A stretch of 64,000 nucleotides of DNA from MESE01 sp036675035 (GTDB lineage: Bacteria; Pseudomonadota; Gammaproteobacteria; Burkholderiales; Burkholderiaceae_D). The notes beneath the pieces were generated by a model that was not told the DNA's origin, made no database searches, and saw only the letters and a program-made list of their open reading frames with translations. The stretch is taken from the NCBI GenBank assembly GCA_036675035.1, contig JAKFFO010000020.1:17866-81865 (forward strand), read 5' to 3'. The stretch's first letter is position 1. The number at the start of each line of letters is the position of its first letter. This document shows positions 8,085 through 17,549 of the stretch, piece by piece. The translations under genes and the position numbers were made by a program.

Positions 8085-10445
8085 TCAGAACAACTCGTTC
8101 TTTACTTCGTCTTTTGTTCTGTCGATTTCAATTGCGGGGGCGCCTAGTATTCCTGCATCAAGCCCGAGATTGCCAACACTTTGCCCGGGTGGATATTCGG
8201 CATAATAATATTCGCCGCCAACCTGCAGCAGTCCGTCCGGTATCTGGCGCTCTACCACAGGAACGCCCTTCAAGGCGTTCTGCATGAAATTGATCCAGAT
8301 TGGTAACGCTGCGGCGCCCCCGGTTTCCCGAGGACCAAGATTTTTCGGCTGATCAAATCCCACCCACGCAATACCGACGAGCGTTGGATGGTAACCGGCA
8401 AACCACGCGTCCACCGAGTCGTTGGTTGTTCCGGTTTTTCCGTCGAGATCCACTCGTTTAAGCGAGATCGCCTTGGTCGCTGTGCCGGATTTGACAACGT
8501 CTTTGAGCATGCTGTCCATCACAAACGCATTGCGTGCATCAATGACGCGATTGATTTCGTCTCCGGCCTTGTCCGGAGCGACTTGTGACAGTACATTGCC
8601 TGCACCATCGGTAATCTTTGAAATGATATAAGGACTGACTTTGTAGCCGCCATTAGCGAACACGGAATAGGCGCCGGCCATTTGCAATGGGGTGACTGCA
8701 CCTGCCCCTAAGGCAAGCGTAAGGTAGGGCGGATTCTTGTCTGTATCAAAGCCAAACCGCGTAGCGTATTCCTGTCCATATTTAGCACCGATCTGATGCA
8801 GAATCCTGATCGATATCATATTCTTCGATCTGCTCAAGCCACGGCGCATTGACATCGGGCCATCGTACTTCCCATCGTAATTCTTCGGTTCCCATGCCTG
8901 CCCGCCCGTTTGTTCTGCATCGAACCGGATCGGAGCATCGTTAATAACGGTTGCCGGCGACAATCCTTTCTCCAGGGCGGCGGAATAAATGAACGGTTTG
9001 AATGATGAGCCGGGTTGGCGCCAAGCTTGGGTAACGTGGTTGAACTTGTTGCGATTGAAATCGAAGCCGCCGACCAGTGCCCGGATTGATCCATCGTTGG
9101 TATTAACGGCGATGAATGCAGATTCCACTTCCGGCATTTGCGTAATGCTCCAGGTTTTCCCCTCCTGCGTCACGCGAACAATGGCGCCACGCTTGATGCG
9201 GCGATTGGGAGCAGCCTTGCTGCTGAGAGCACTTGCGGCGAACGAAAGGCCGGCGCCACTGATCGAAATCTCTTCGCCGGACGCCAGCACGGCGCGGACA
9301 ACTTTCGGTGAGGCTTCAAGCACCACGGCGGCGACCAGATCATCGCTGTCGGGATGATCTGCGATTTCGGTTTCAATCGCATCTTCGGCTTCCTCTTTTC
9401 CCGTTGGGATATCCATGTATCCCTCGGGCCCGCGATAGCCATGCCGCTTCTCGTAATCCATTACGCCGCGTCGAAGCGCAAAATAGGCCGCGTCCTGATC
9501 TGCTTTAGTGATCGTGGTAAAAACGTTCAAACCGCGCGTATAGGTTTCGTCCTTGAACTGCTCGTAGACTAGCTGACGTGCCATTTCGGCGACGTATTCG
9601 GCATGGACACCGAATGCATTGCTATCCATTTTGATTTTGAGCGCTTCGTCTTTTGCCGTGGCGTATTGCTCGTCAGTGATGTAGTTGAGACCGTGCATCC
9701 GTTGCAGAATGTACTGCTGCCGGACGCGCGCACGTTTTGGATTGACTACCGGATTGTTGGCCGAAGGCGCTTTAGGCAAACCCGCAAGCATTGCCGCTTC
9801 TGCGATGGTGATATCGGACAGCTGTTTGCCGAAATAGATCTGTGCTGCCGAAGCAAACCCGTATGCGCGCTGCCCCAGATAAATTTGATTCATGTAGACC
9901 TCAAGAATCTGATCTTTTGTCAGATTCTGTTCGATTTTCCATGCCAAGAGCACTTCATAAAGCTTGCGTCGCAGCGTCTGTTCACTGGACAGGAAAAAAT
10001 TTCGCGCAACCTGTTGGGTGATGGTCGACGCGCCTTGACGCGCTCCTCCAGAAAGATTGTGCACTGCTGCCCGTGCAATTCCTAAATAATCGACTCCGCC
10101 ATGCTCATAAAAACGATCGTCTTCGATGGCGAGCACTGCCTTCTTCATCATGTCGGGGATATCTTTGAAGTGCACGACATTTCGCCGTTCTTCGCCGAAT
10201 TCTCCGATGAGGACATTGTCTGCTGAAAAAATCCGCAGCGGAATTTTCGGACGGTAGTCTGTCAGCGAGTCCAATGCGGGCAGATTCGGGTAGGCCATGA
10301 TCAGCATAAAGCCGACCAACAAGGCGCTAATTAAAACCAGTCCTCCCAGAGCGCCAATCCCCCACATTGCCAAACGCGCGAACGTACCGAGCTCGTGCTT
10401 AGGAGTTTTTCGGGATGGATCATTTTTGGAATGAGATGATGTCAT
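8085..10445 (-). CDS. mrcA: Penicillin-binding protein 1A (bifunctional glycosyltransferase/transpeptidase)
   Basis: Class A PBP that polymerises and cross-links peptidoglycan. The 786-residue protein has a cytoplasmic N-terminus, one membrane anchor near residues 27-50, a GT51 domain with the catalytic-glutamate motif AVLAIEDDRFYEHGG near 105 and ASTITQQVARNFFL, an inserted OB-like domain, and a transpeptidase with SSFK (serine nucleophile), SKN and KTGTT boxes. The length is normal for PBP1A. It is divergent from pilMNOPQ across a gap of about 340 bases, the conserved mrcA/pilM arrangement of beta- and gammaproteobacteria. Confidence 0.96.
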   Translation of the reverse strand: MTSSHSKNDPSRKTPKHELGTFARLAMWGIGALGGLVLISALLVGFMLIMAYPNLPALDSLTDYRPKIPLRIFSADNVLIGEFGEERRNVVHFKDIPDMMKKAVLAIEDDRFYEHGGVDYLGIARAAVHNLSGGARQGASTITQQVARNFFLSSEQTLRRKLYEVLLAWKIEQNLTKDQILEVYMNQIYLGQRAYGFASAAQIYFGKQLSDITIAEAAMLAGLPKAPSANNPVVNPKRARVRQQYILQRMHGLNYITDEQYATAKDEALKIKMDSNAFGVHAEYVAEMARQLVYEQFKDETYTRGLNVFTTITKADQDAAYFALRRGVMDYEKRHGYRGPEGYMDIPTGKEEAEDAIETEIADHPDSDDLVAAVVLEASPKVVRAVLASGEEISISGAGLSFAASALSSKAAPNRRIKRGAIVRVTQEGKTWSITQMPEVESAFIAVNTNDGSIRALVGGFDFNRNKFNHVTQAWRQPGSSFKPFIYSAALEKGLSPATVINDAPIRFDAEQTGGQAWEPKNYDGKYDGPMSMRRGLSRSKNMISIRILHQIGAKYGQEYATRFGFDTDKNPPYLTLALGAGAVTPLQMAGAYSVFANGGYKVSPYIISKITDGAGNVLSQVAPDKAGDEINRVIDARNAFVMDSMLKDVVKSGTATKAISLKRVDLDGKTGTTNDSVDAWFAGYHPTLVGIAWVGFDQPKNLGPRETGGAAALPIWINFMQNALKGVPVVERQIPDGLLQVGGEYYYAEYPPGQSVGNLGLDAGILGAPAIEIDRTKDEVKNELF

Positions 10446-10789
10446 GCGGGAAATAGAGAATCTGGTTGGAAATAATGATTCTCTTCATTATAACGGCCCT
10501 TGAAGAGAGCCTTTCGTAAGGAGTTGGAATTGGCCGAATGCCTTCCCGAGCGCTCGCTGGAGCCAGACTTTAAGCGTTGGGCCCTGACAACGGATTTTCA
10601 AATTACTTTACGGAAATTGCTTTACACCGCTGGAGCGTTGTTGCTACGATTTAATGTAACGTTTTATAAATGTCATCTAAACATTGGTTTTTAAACAGGT
10701 TTTTCGATATATGCCTGCGCCGTAGCAACATTGGACCACGGAATATTTAGTGCGTTCACGGAAAAATCATGTTTTCAGGGGAATCAATC
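10446..10789. promoter_or_regulatory. Divergent mrcA/pilM intergenic region with possible pilM promoter
   Basis: About 340 bases without a supported gene. A possible plus-strand promoter is TTGCTA (10641-10646) and TATAAA (10665-10670) with an 18-base spacer, placing a start about 110 bases before pilM. The 10500-10694 open frame has no recognisable homology or ribosome site and is ignored. No sigma-54 or operator motif was recognised. Confidence 0.3.
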
Positions 10790-11869
10790 TTGGCCATAGA
10801 ACTTGGACCTTTATTCGGTAAAAAAAATGCCCCGCTGGTTGGTTTGGATATCAGTACCTCCGGTGTCAAGCTGGTCGAACTTTCTGAAGTGGGCAGAAAC
10901 GAGTTGCGGCTCGAACGCTACGCGGCCGAGCCCTTGCCGAAAGGCGCGGTGGTAGATGGCAATATTGAAAACATCGAGCAAGTATCGGAGGCGGTGCGTC
11001 GTGTTTGGAAAAAAAGCGGTACGCGCGCAAAGCTGGTCGCGTTGGGCATGCCGCCTGCGTCCGTTATTACAAAAAAAATTATCCTGCCTGGTGGATTGTC
11101 TGAAGAAGAGCTGGAGCTCCAGGTCGAATCGGAAGCCAATCAATATATTCCGTTTGCGTTGGATGAAGTAAGTCTCGACTTCGATGTGATCGGGCCGGCG
11201 CAGAATTCGCCGGACGATATCGAAGTACTGCTGGCAGCAACCCGCAAGGAAAAAGTGGAAGACCGGGTAGCAGTGGCCGAAGCGGCGGGGCTGAAGCCGA
11301 CGGTCATGGACATCGAATCCTACGCTGCTCGAACCGCTATTGAGCGCGTTACGTCCCAGTTGCCCCAGGCCGGGCAGGGTCAAATTGTGGCGTTGTTCCA
11401 GATCGGCTCACAAATAACTCACATATCGGTACTGCTGGATGGACAGCCTCTGTACGAGCGCGAGCAGCCGTTTGGTGGCAATCAGTTGACCCAGGATATT
11501 GTTCGCGCTTATGGGGTATCCCAAGACGAGGCGGAAGCAAAGAAAAAATCGGGTGACTTACCCGAAGGATATGAGCGCGAACTGCTGGAGCCATTTTTGG
11601 AAAGCGCTGCGTTGGAAGTGACGCGCGCCATACAGTTTTTCTTTACGTCTACGCCGTACACGCGGATCGATCAGATATTTTTGGCCGGCGGCTGTTCGAT
11701 TATTCCGGGATTGGCTGAAATAATTGCGAGCCGCACACAGATATCGACGTCGATCGTGAGTCCATTCAAGGGAATGCAATTGGGTTCCACCATTCGTGAA
11801 AAGCAGTTGCGTATGGATGCGCCTGCTTACCTGATTGCCTGCGGATTGGCGATGCGGAGGTTTGACTGA
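10790..11869 (+). CDS. pilM: Type IV pilus inner-membrane platform protein PilM
   Basis: Actin-like ATPase-fold cytoplasmic protein that binds the N-terminus of PilN and links the pilus alignment complex to the assembly motors. The sequence APLVGLDISTSGVKLVEL near the N-terminus and IFLAGGCSIIPGL near the C-terminus are the nucleotide-fold motifs. I prefer the TTG at 10790 (product about 359 residues, starting MAIELGPLFGKK) because AGGGGA sits seven bases before it; an in-frame ATG at 10769 has a weaker site and would add seven residues. It is first of the pilMNOPQ operon and its stop overlaps pilN (TGATG). Confidence 0.94.
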   Translation: MAIELGPLFGKKNAPLVGLDISTSGVKLVELSEVGRNELRLERYAAEPLPKGAVVDGNIENIEQVSEAVRRVWKKSGTRAKLVALGMPPASVITKKIILPGGLSEEELELQVESEANQYIPFALDEVSLDFDVIGPAQNSPDDIEVLLAATRKEKVEDRVAVAEAAGLKPTVMDIESYAARTAIERVTSQLPQAGQGQIVALFQIGSQITHISVLLDGQPLYEREQPFGGNQLTQDIVRAYGVSQDEAEAKKKSGDLPEGYERELLEPFLESAALEVTRAIQFFFTSTPYTRIDQIFLAGGCSIIPGLAEIIASRTQISTSIVSPFKGMQLGSTIREKQLRMDAPAYLIACGLAMRRFD

Positions 11870-12498
11870 TGGTCAGGATTAATTTATTACCGCACCGCGA
11901 AGCAAGGCGCAAAGAACGAAAAAGTGCGTTTTTTGCAATGCTTGTTCTTTCCCTGGTGTTGGGTGGGGTAGTGGTACTTGCGGTCGCAGGTTTTATTGGC
12001 CACAAGATATCCAATCAAACCGCGCGCAACGAGTTCATCAAGGCGGAAAACAAGAAGCTTGATACGCAGATCGCAGAAATTGCGACGCTCAAGCAGGAAA
12101 TCGAAGCGCTGAAGGCCAGGCAACAGGCAGTAGAGGATTTGCAAAGCGACCGGAATCAGCCAGTGTATTTGATGGATGAGCTGGTCAAACAGGTTCCTGA
12201 AGGCATCTATTTGCTGTCCCTCAAGCAAACCGGCCAGCGCGTTGTGCTCAACGGGCATGCACAGTCGAACGAGCGCGTATCCGAATTGCTTCGCAACCTG
12301 AGCAACAATTCACCTTGGCTGGAACGACCCGACCTGATTGAAATTCGATCGACCGGAGCGGGCCAGGGCAAGGATGCGAAGAAGGTGTTCCAGTTTACAG
12401 TGAATGTCGGCATCAAGCGTCCTCGTGACGTCGATGCGGCGGCTGCAGTGCTCGCGCAAGGCGGTAATGCAGCGTCGGCCGTAGCGCAAAAACCCTGA
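11869..12498 (+). CDS. pilN: Type IV pilus assembly protein PilN
   Basis: Bitopic inner-membrane protein of 209 residues. The cytoplasmic N-terminal INLLPHRE motif (residues 4-11) is the PilM-binding peptide, followed by a transmembrane segment at about 24-46, a coiled-coil stretch (about 55-90) and a periplasmic ferredoxin-like domain that pairs with PilO. It overlaps the pilM stop codon by one base, consistent with translational coupling. Confident from motif plus operon position. Confidence 0.94.
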   Translation: MVRINLLPHREARRKERKSAFFAMLVLSLVLGGVVVLAVAGFIGHKISNQTARNEFIKAENKKLDTQIAEIATLKQEIEALKARQQAVEDLQSDRNQPVYLMDELVKQVPEGIYLLSLKQTGQRVVLNGHAQSNERVSELLRNLSNNSPWLERPDLIEIRSTGAGQGKDAKKVFQFTVNVGIKRPRDVDAAAAVLAQGGNAASAVAQKP

Positions 12499-12513
12499 TA
12501 TGAGAGACGCGTA

Positions 12514-13152
12514 ATGGCAGATTTGAAAAATATGGGAGAGGTGTTCGGTGCCCAGTTTCGCGGCCTGAACGGACGCCATCCGGGTCAATGGCCTCTCATT
12601 CCGCGAGCATTGTGCGGAGTAGGTGTATTTCTCGCGGCAGTAGGATTAGGCTGGTTTTTGTATTGGAGCAGCCAGCTGGAAGAGTTGGCACAAGGCGAGC
12701 AAGAGGAGATACAACTTCGAGCGGCATACAAGGGCAAGGTTCAACAAGCGATTAATCTGGATGGCTTGCGCAAGCAAAAGGCGCAAGTAGGTGAATACGT
12801 CGCTTCGCTTGAAAAGCAATTACCTAGTAAAGCGGAAATGGATGCGCTTCTTTCCGACATCAACCAGGCAGGTTTGGGACGTGGCTTGCAGTTCGAATTG
12901 TTCAAACCGGGGCAAGTGGTCGTAAAAGATTACTACGCCGAGCTGCCAATCGACATCAAGGTGACAGGGAGCTATCACGATGTAGGCGCCTTCACCAGCG
13001 ATATAGCGAACCTTCCGCGTATCGTTACGCTGAACAACATGAATCTGGTTGCGGTCAAGAACGGCGTGCTGACATTCGATGCGGTCGCAAAGACTTTCCG
13101 CTATCTGGATAAGGATGAGGTATCGGCACAGCGCAAGGGAGGCAAAAAATGA
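12514..13152 (+). CDS. pilO: Type IV pilus assembly protein PilO
   Basis: 212-residue inner-membrane protein with one transmembrane span (about 31-50), a coiled coil rich in Glu/Gln and a periplasmic domain (conserved YYAELPIDIKVTGSYHD segment) that forms a heterodimer with PilN and contacts lipoprotein PilP. It starts 15 bases after pilN and ends overlapping the pilP start. No unusual features. Confidence 0.93.
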   Translation: MADLKNMGEVFGAQFRGLNGRHPGQWPLIPRALCGVGVFLAAVGLGWFLYWSSQLEELAQGEQEEIQLRAAYKGKVQQAINLDGLRKQKAQVGEYVASLEKQLPSKAEMDALLSDINQAGLGRGLQFELFKPGQVVVKDYYAELPIDIKVTGSYHDVGAFTSDIANLPRIVTLNNMNLVAVKNGVLTFDAVAKTFRYLDKDEVSAQRKGGKK

Positions 13153-13688
13153 CAAGGTCTCGTCTTCCGGCACTATTGACCATTCCTCTTCTATTCGGCC
13201 TGCAAAGCTGCAGCGACGGCGGCGTCCAGGAAGTCCAGCAGTGGATGGATGAGACGAAAAGCCAGACCAGGGTATCGATTCCAAAACTGTCGGAGCCGAA
13301 GAAGTTCATTCCGTTTATATATACCGCGAAGGATGTAATCGATCCATATAACCCAAACAAGCTGGCGGTGGCCCTGGCAAAGGCGCAGGCAACCTCGAAT
13401 AGCGGTTTCAAGCCGGATCTTGAGCGCCGCCGCGAGCCGTTGGAAAGCTATCCTCTTGATAGTTTGAATATGGTTGGAACACTTCAGAGAGCAGGTTTGA
13501 GTTATGCGCTCTTACAGGCAGACAAGACGGTATTTCGAGCGAAAGTCGGAAACTACGTTGGACAGAATCTCGGAATGATTACCAGAATCACAGAAACCGA
13601 AGTAGATATTAAAGAAATTGTACAAGACGCCGCCGGCGATTGGGTCGAACGTAAAGCAAAGCTAGAGCTGCAGGAGACGAAGAAATGA
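13149..13688 (+). CDS. pilP: Type IV pilus lipoprotein PilP
   Basis: 179-residue inner-membrane-anchored lipoprotein. The signal peptide ends in lipobox LQSC, so Cys21 would be lipidated. A disordered linker follows, and then the compact beta domain (LDSLNMVGTL... YALLQADKTVFRAKVGNYVGQNLGMI) that binds the N-domains of PilQ. Overlaps pilO by four bases (ATGA) and pilQ by four bases, so translation is probably coupled. Confidence 0.94.
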   Translation: MTRSRLPALLTIPLLFGLQSCSDGGVQEVQQWMDETKSQTRVSIPKLSEPKKFIPFIYTAKDVIDPYNPNKLAVALAKAQATSNSGFKPDLERRREPLESYPLDSLNMVGTLQRAGLSYALLQADKTVFRAKVGNYVGQNLGMITRITETEVDIKEIVQDAAGDWVERKAKLELQETKK

Positions 13689-15802
13689 TGATGCTGAAAA
13701 AATGGAAATTGGCTGTAGTAATGCGTCGAACTTTGCAGCGAAGCTTTTTCGTTTGCCTGCTCGGTATTCCCGCTTTCGCTGCGGCGCAGGAAAATGCGAT
13801 CGAATCGATCAGCACGAACCAGCAGGGCGCGAATGTAATCGTGAAAATCACTTTCAAGAAACCGGTCGTCAAGCCGCCGGTTGGATTTTCTATTTCAAAT
13901 CCGGCCCGCATCGCACTTGATTTCTCGGGAACGACGAACGCGACCGGAGCCACGACGCAAGATATCGGTTTGGGTGATGTGCGCAATGTCAATGTGGTTC
14001 AGGCAGGCGAACGATCGCGCCTGGTTTTCAATTTGAAACGCCCTCTGAATTATGCAACCGCGATAGACGGCACTGCAGTCATTGTGACGATCGATGGATC
14101 GGGAGGCGTAGCCACGGCAGTCAATGCGACCGGAATGCCGGTTTCCACCGCATCGGTAGCTGCCGGTCCACAGAATATTCGAGACATCGATTTTCGACGC
14201 GGCGCGGCCGGTGAAGGGCGAGTGGTAATCGACCTGCCTAACAATCAGATCGGCGTTGACGTTCGTCAGCAAGGCCAGTCGATTCTTGTCGACTTCTTGA
14301 AAGCCAGCCTGCCGGACGTGTTGCGTCGCCGTATGGATGTGACTGATTTCGGAACACCGATACAAACGATCACGACTTCATCGCAGGGCGAAAACGTTCG
14401 TATGGTAATCGAACCGAAAGGCTTATGGGAGCACAGCGCTTATCAAAGCGACTCTCAGCTGGTAATTGAAGTCAAGCCAATCAAGGAAGAGCCGAACAAG
14501 CTTACCCAAGGCACGCAAGGATATCGCGGCGAGAAACTGTCACTGAATTTCCAGAATGTGGAAGTCAGGGCGGTACTGCAGGTAATTGCGGATTTCACCG
14601 GGTTGAACATTATTACCAGCGATACCGTCGGTGGAAACCTTACGCTTCGGTTGAAGGACGTACCGTGGGATCAGGCGCTTGATATCGTGATGCAGGCCAA
14701 AGGCCTGGATATGCGCAAGAACGGGACCGTGCTCTGGATTGCACCCAAAGATGAATTGCTGACCAAGGAGAAGCTCGAGCTTGAACAGCGTTCGCAAATC
14801 GCGGAACTCGAGCCGGTCAGAACCGAGACATTCCAGCTGAATTACCAAAAAGCCGATGCGTTCAAAACGATACTGGATAATTCCGGAGGCGGCGGACGCA
14901 GCATTCTGTCCAAACGCGGAAGCGCGGTAATCGACCCCAGGACGAACCAGCTTTTTGTCACCGATATCGCATCAAAGCTCGAGGAAATCCGCAAGCTGGT
15001 GGAGCAGACAGACATTCCAAGCCGGCAGGTGTTGATCGAGGCGCGAATTGTCGAGGCCAACGATACGTTTAGTAGAAATCTGGGTGCAAAACTCGGCTTT
15101 GGCGCTCAAAAAACAGGAAGCAATATTAAAGAAATAGGTGGTCAGCAAAATGCCGACGCTGATGCCGAAGGTATCAACTTGACCAATCTGCAAACGGTCA
15201 ACGGCAATGCGGTTAACCTGCCCGCGTCGGGCTTGGGCGGAGCATCAGCAGGTTCGTTCGCATTGTCATTATTTAATGCAGCGGCGACGAGATTTATTAG
15301 CCTGGAACTCTCCGCACTGGAATCCGATGGCAAGGGAAAAATTCTTTCCAGCCCCCGAGTCATTACGGCGGATCAACTTAAAGCCACGATTGAACAGGGC
15401 ACCGAACTTCCGTATCAAGTCGCGACCAGCAGTGGCGCTACTTCGCTGGCTTTCAGGAAGGCAAATCTGAAGCTTGAAGTCACGCCGCAGATTACCCCCG
15501 ATGGCAATGTCATTCTGGATGTTGACGTCAATAAAGACAGCGTTGGCCAAGCGACGCTACAGGGATTCGCGATTGATACGAAGCATGTAAAAACACAGGT
15601 TCTGATTGAGAATGGAGGAACTGTCGTGATCGGCGGAATCTATATTCAACAGGATCGCGATACGGTAACCAAGGTGCCTCTGTTTGGCGACATTCCCGTA
15701 CTCGGGCATCTCTTCAAGACAACCGCGCGTACCAATGACAAAACAGAATTGCTGATTTTCCTTACGCCCAAGATCCTGAATGATAAAGTCGTCATAAGAT
15801 AA
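13685..15802 (+). CDS. pilQ: Type IV pilus secretin PilQ
   Basis: Outer-membrane secretin, 705 residues, through which the pilus exits. Signal peptide at the N-terminus (cleavage after about AAAQ), two AMIN peptidoglycan-binding domains (about 38-140 and 160-260), an N0/secretin-TonB short domain (QNVEVRAVLQVIADFTGLN), an N1 domain, and the C-terminal secretin domain with VPLFGDIPVLGHLFK and TELLIFLTPKIL. Standard length. The hairpin CTTATCC/GGATAAG at 15829-15851 follows the gene, and its downstream arm overlaps the putative ribosome site of the next gene. Confidence 0.96.
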   Translation: MMMLKKWKLAVVMRRTLQRSFFVCLLGIPAFAAAQENAIESISTNQQGANVIVKITFKKPVVKPPVGFSISNPARIALDFSGTTNATGATTQDIGLGDVRNVNVVQAGERSRLVFNLKRPLNYATAIDGTAVIVTIDGSGGVATAVNATGMPVSTASVAAGPQNIRDIDFRRGAAGEGRVVIDLPNNQIGVDVRQQGQSILVDFLKASLPDVLRRRMDVTDFGTPIQTITTSSQGENVRMVIEPKGLWEHSAYQSDSQLVIEVKPIKEEPNKLTQGTQGYRGEKLSLNFQNVEVRAVLQVIADFTGLNIITSDTVGGNLTLRLKDVPWDQALDIVMQAKGLDMRKNGTVLWIAPKDELLTKEKLELEQRSQIAELEPVRTETFQLNYQKADAFKTILDNSGGGGRSILSKRGSAVIDPRTNQLFVTDIASKLEEIRKLVEQTDIPSRQVLIEARIVEANDTFSRNLGAKLGFGAQKTGSNIKEIGGQQNADADAEGINLTNLQTVNGNAVNLPASGLGGASAGSFALSLFNAAATRFISLELSALESDGKGKILSSPRVITADQLKATIEQGTELPYQVATSSGATSLAFRKANLKLEVTPQITPDGNVILDVDVNKDSVGQATLQGFAIDTKHVKTQVLIENGGTVVIGGIYIQQDRDTVTKVPLFGDIPVLGHLFKTTARTNDKTELLIFLTPKILNDKVVIR

Positions 15803-15864
15803 TGAGACTCGATCTTGTATAGTCACGTCTTATCCCTTTTGGATGGATAAGGAAAATAGCAGAC

Positions 15865-17547
15865 GTGTCAGGGAACATTTTTTTGGTGGGCTTGATGGGC
15901 GCCGGCAAAACTACGGTTGGCCGCGCCTTGGCAAAAAAACTCAATAAGCGTTTCATTGATTCAGATCATGAGATCGAAGCCCGGACCGGGGCTTCGATTC
16001 CTCTGATCTTTGAAATCGAAGGGGAAGCGGGCTTTCGTCAGCGCGAGGCGGAGGTTATCCGCGATCTCACGGCGGAGCAGGACGTCGTACTGGCCACAGG
16101 CGGTGGAGCCATTCTGAACGCGGAAAGCAGAGTTCTGCTGAAATCGCGCGGCACGGTTATCTACCTGCGTGCCAGCGTCAGCAGTATTCTGCAACGTACC
16201 AGCCACGATAAAAATCGCCCGCTTTTACAAACCGCCGATCCCCGCAAGCGTATCGAAGAACTGGCACGCGAGCGTGAACCGTACTATCGTGAGGTTGCTC
16301 ACATCGTCATTGATACCGGCCGCCCTAATGTGCAATGGCTGATGCAAAACATCCTGACACAGCTGGACCGCGTTAAAAGTGCAATGCCCGGCTCCGAATC
16401 GCGGAATCAACTCATCGATCCACTTCCACCAATATCTTCTGATCCGAAAATGCCGCAGTCCGCCCCCACTACTCTTTCGGTCGACCTCGGTGACCGTAGC
16501 TATCCCATTGCAATCGGTTATTCCCTGCTCTCGGATTCCGCTCTGGTCAATCGCTATATTTCTGGCAAGCGAATAGCCATCGTGACCAACAACGTCGTTG
16601 CCCCGCTCTATCTTGGGCAGCTGACAAGAGCGTTGACCGCAGCGGCCAAAAAAGTAATCGCTATCGAGCTGCCGGACGGTGAAGAAGAAAAGAACTGGGC
16701 CAATCTGATGCGCATATTCGACGCATTACTTACCGAAAAGTGCGATCGGAAAACCACGCTGATTGCGTTGGGAGGAGGGGTTATTGGCGATATGACCGGA
16801 TTTGCGGCGGCAACCTACATGCGCGGAGTGCCGTTTATTCAGGTGCCTACCACTTTGCTGGCACAAGTTGATTCGTCGGTGGGGGGCAAGACCGGCATTA
16901 ATCATCCGCTCGGCAAAAACATGATCGGCGCATTTTATCAACCACAAGCCGTGATTGCCGATACTGCAACGCTTGATACCTTGCCGCGCCGTGAATTGGC
17001 TGCCGGCATGGCGGAGGTTATCAAGCACGGTGCAATCATTGACGCCGTGTTCTTCGACTGGATCGAAGATAATATCGAAAAATTGATGTCCAAAGATGCT
17101 GAGGCGCTAGCCTATGCGATTCGACGGTCCTGCGAAATAAAGGCAGAAGTGGTTCGGAAGGACGAACGGGAGACTGGTTTGCGCGCCATTCTTAATTTTG
17201 GCCACACCTTCGGTCACGCGATCGAGGCAGGGCTGGGTTACGGAAAATGGCTGCACGGTGAAGCAGTCGGCTGCGGAATGGTGATGGCTGCAAATCTCTC
17301 GCATCGGCTAGGCTTTATTGATGAGCAAACAATGGAGCGGATGCGCGCGCTGGTGCAAGCTGCAGGACTCCCGGTGGATGCGCCGGACCTGGGCAAGGAA
17401 AAATGGCTGGAATTAATGGAGGTCGACAAAAAAAATGAAGACGGGAAAATCAAGTTTATCTTGATGAACCCATTGGGCACACCAATCATTACCACAGTGC
17501 CGATCGAGTTTTTGCTCGCAACCCTTGCGGATTGCGTCGCGCACTAA
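15865..17547 (+). CDS. aroKB: Fused shikimate kinase / 3-dehydroquinate synthase (AroK-AroB in one frame)
   Basis: One uninterrupted 560-codon frame carries two shikimate-pathway enzymes. Residues 1-175 are shikimate kinase: Walker A GLMGAGKTT (9-17), the DSD shikimate-binding site, ATGGGA and RPLL lid. Residues about 196-560 are dehydroquinate synthase: PDGEEEKNW, GGGVIGDMTGFAAATYMRG, HPLGKNMIGAFYQP and HTFGHAIE metal ligands. The linker (about 176-195) is Pro/Ser-rich. Start is GTG at 15865, after AAGGAAA. Internal ATGs at 16384 and 16450 lack ribosome sites, favouring a true fusion protein. Position after pilQ matches the usual separate aroK-aroB pair; dgt follows. Confidence 0.93.
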   Translation: MSGNIFLVGLMGAGKTTVGRALAKKLNKRFIDSDHEIEARTGASIPLIFEIEGEAGFRQREAEVIRDLTAEQDVVLATGGGAILNAESRVLLKSRGTVIYLRASVSSILQRTSHDKNRPLLQTADPRKRIEELAREREPYYREVAHIVIDTGRPNVQWLMQNILTQLDRVKSAMPGSESRNQLIDPLPPISSDPKMPQSAPTTLSVDLGDRSYPIAIGYSLLSDSALVNRYISGKRIAIVTNNVVAPLYLGQLTRALTAAAKKVIAIELPDGEEEKNWANLMRIFDALLTEKCDRKTTLIALGGGVIGDMTGFAAATYMRGVPFIQVPTTLLAQVDSSVGGKTGINHPLGKNMIGAFYQPQAVIADTATLDTLPRRELAAGMAEVIKHGAIIDAVFFDWIEDNIEKLMSKDAEALAYAIRRSCEIKAEVVRKDERETGLRAILNFGHTFGHAIEAGLGYGKWLHGEAVGCGMVMAANLSHRLGFIDEQTMERMRALVQAAGLPVDAPDLGKEKWLELMEVDKKNEDGKIKFILMNPLGTPIITTVPIEFLLATLADCVAH

Positions 17548-17549
17548 GC

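Noticed and set aside
16378..16452. Frameshift or stop separating aroK and aroB
   Set aside because: Read codon by codon; no stop is present and the frame is continuous.
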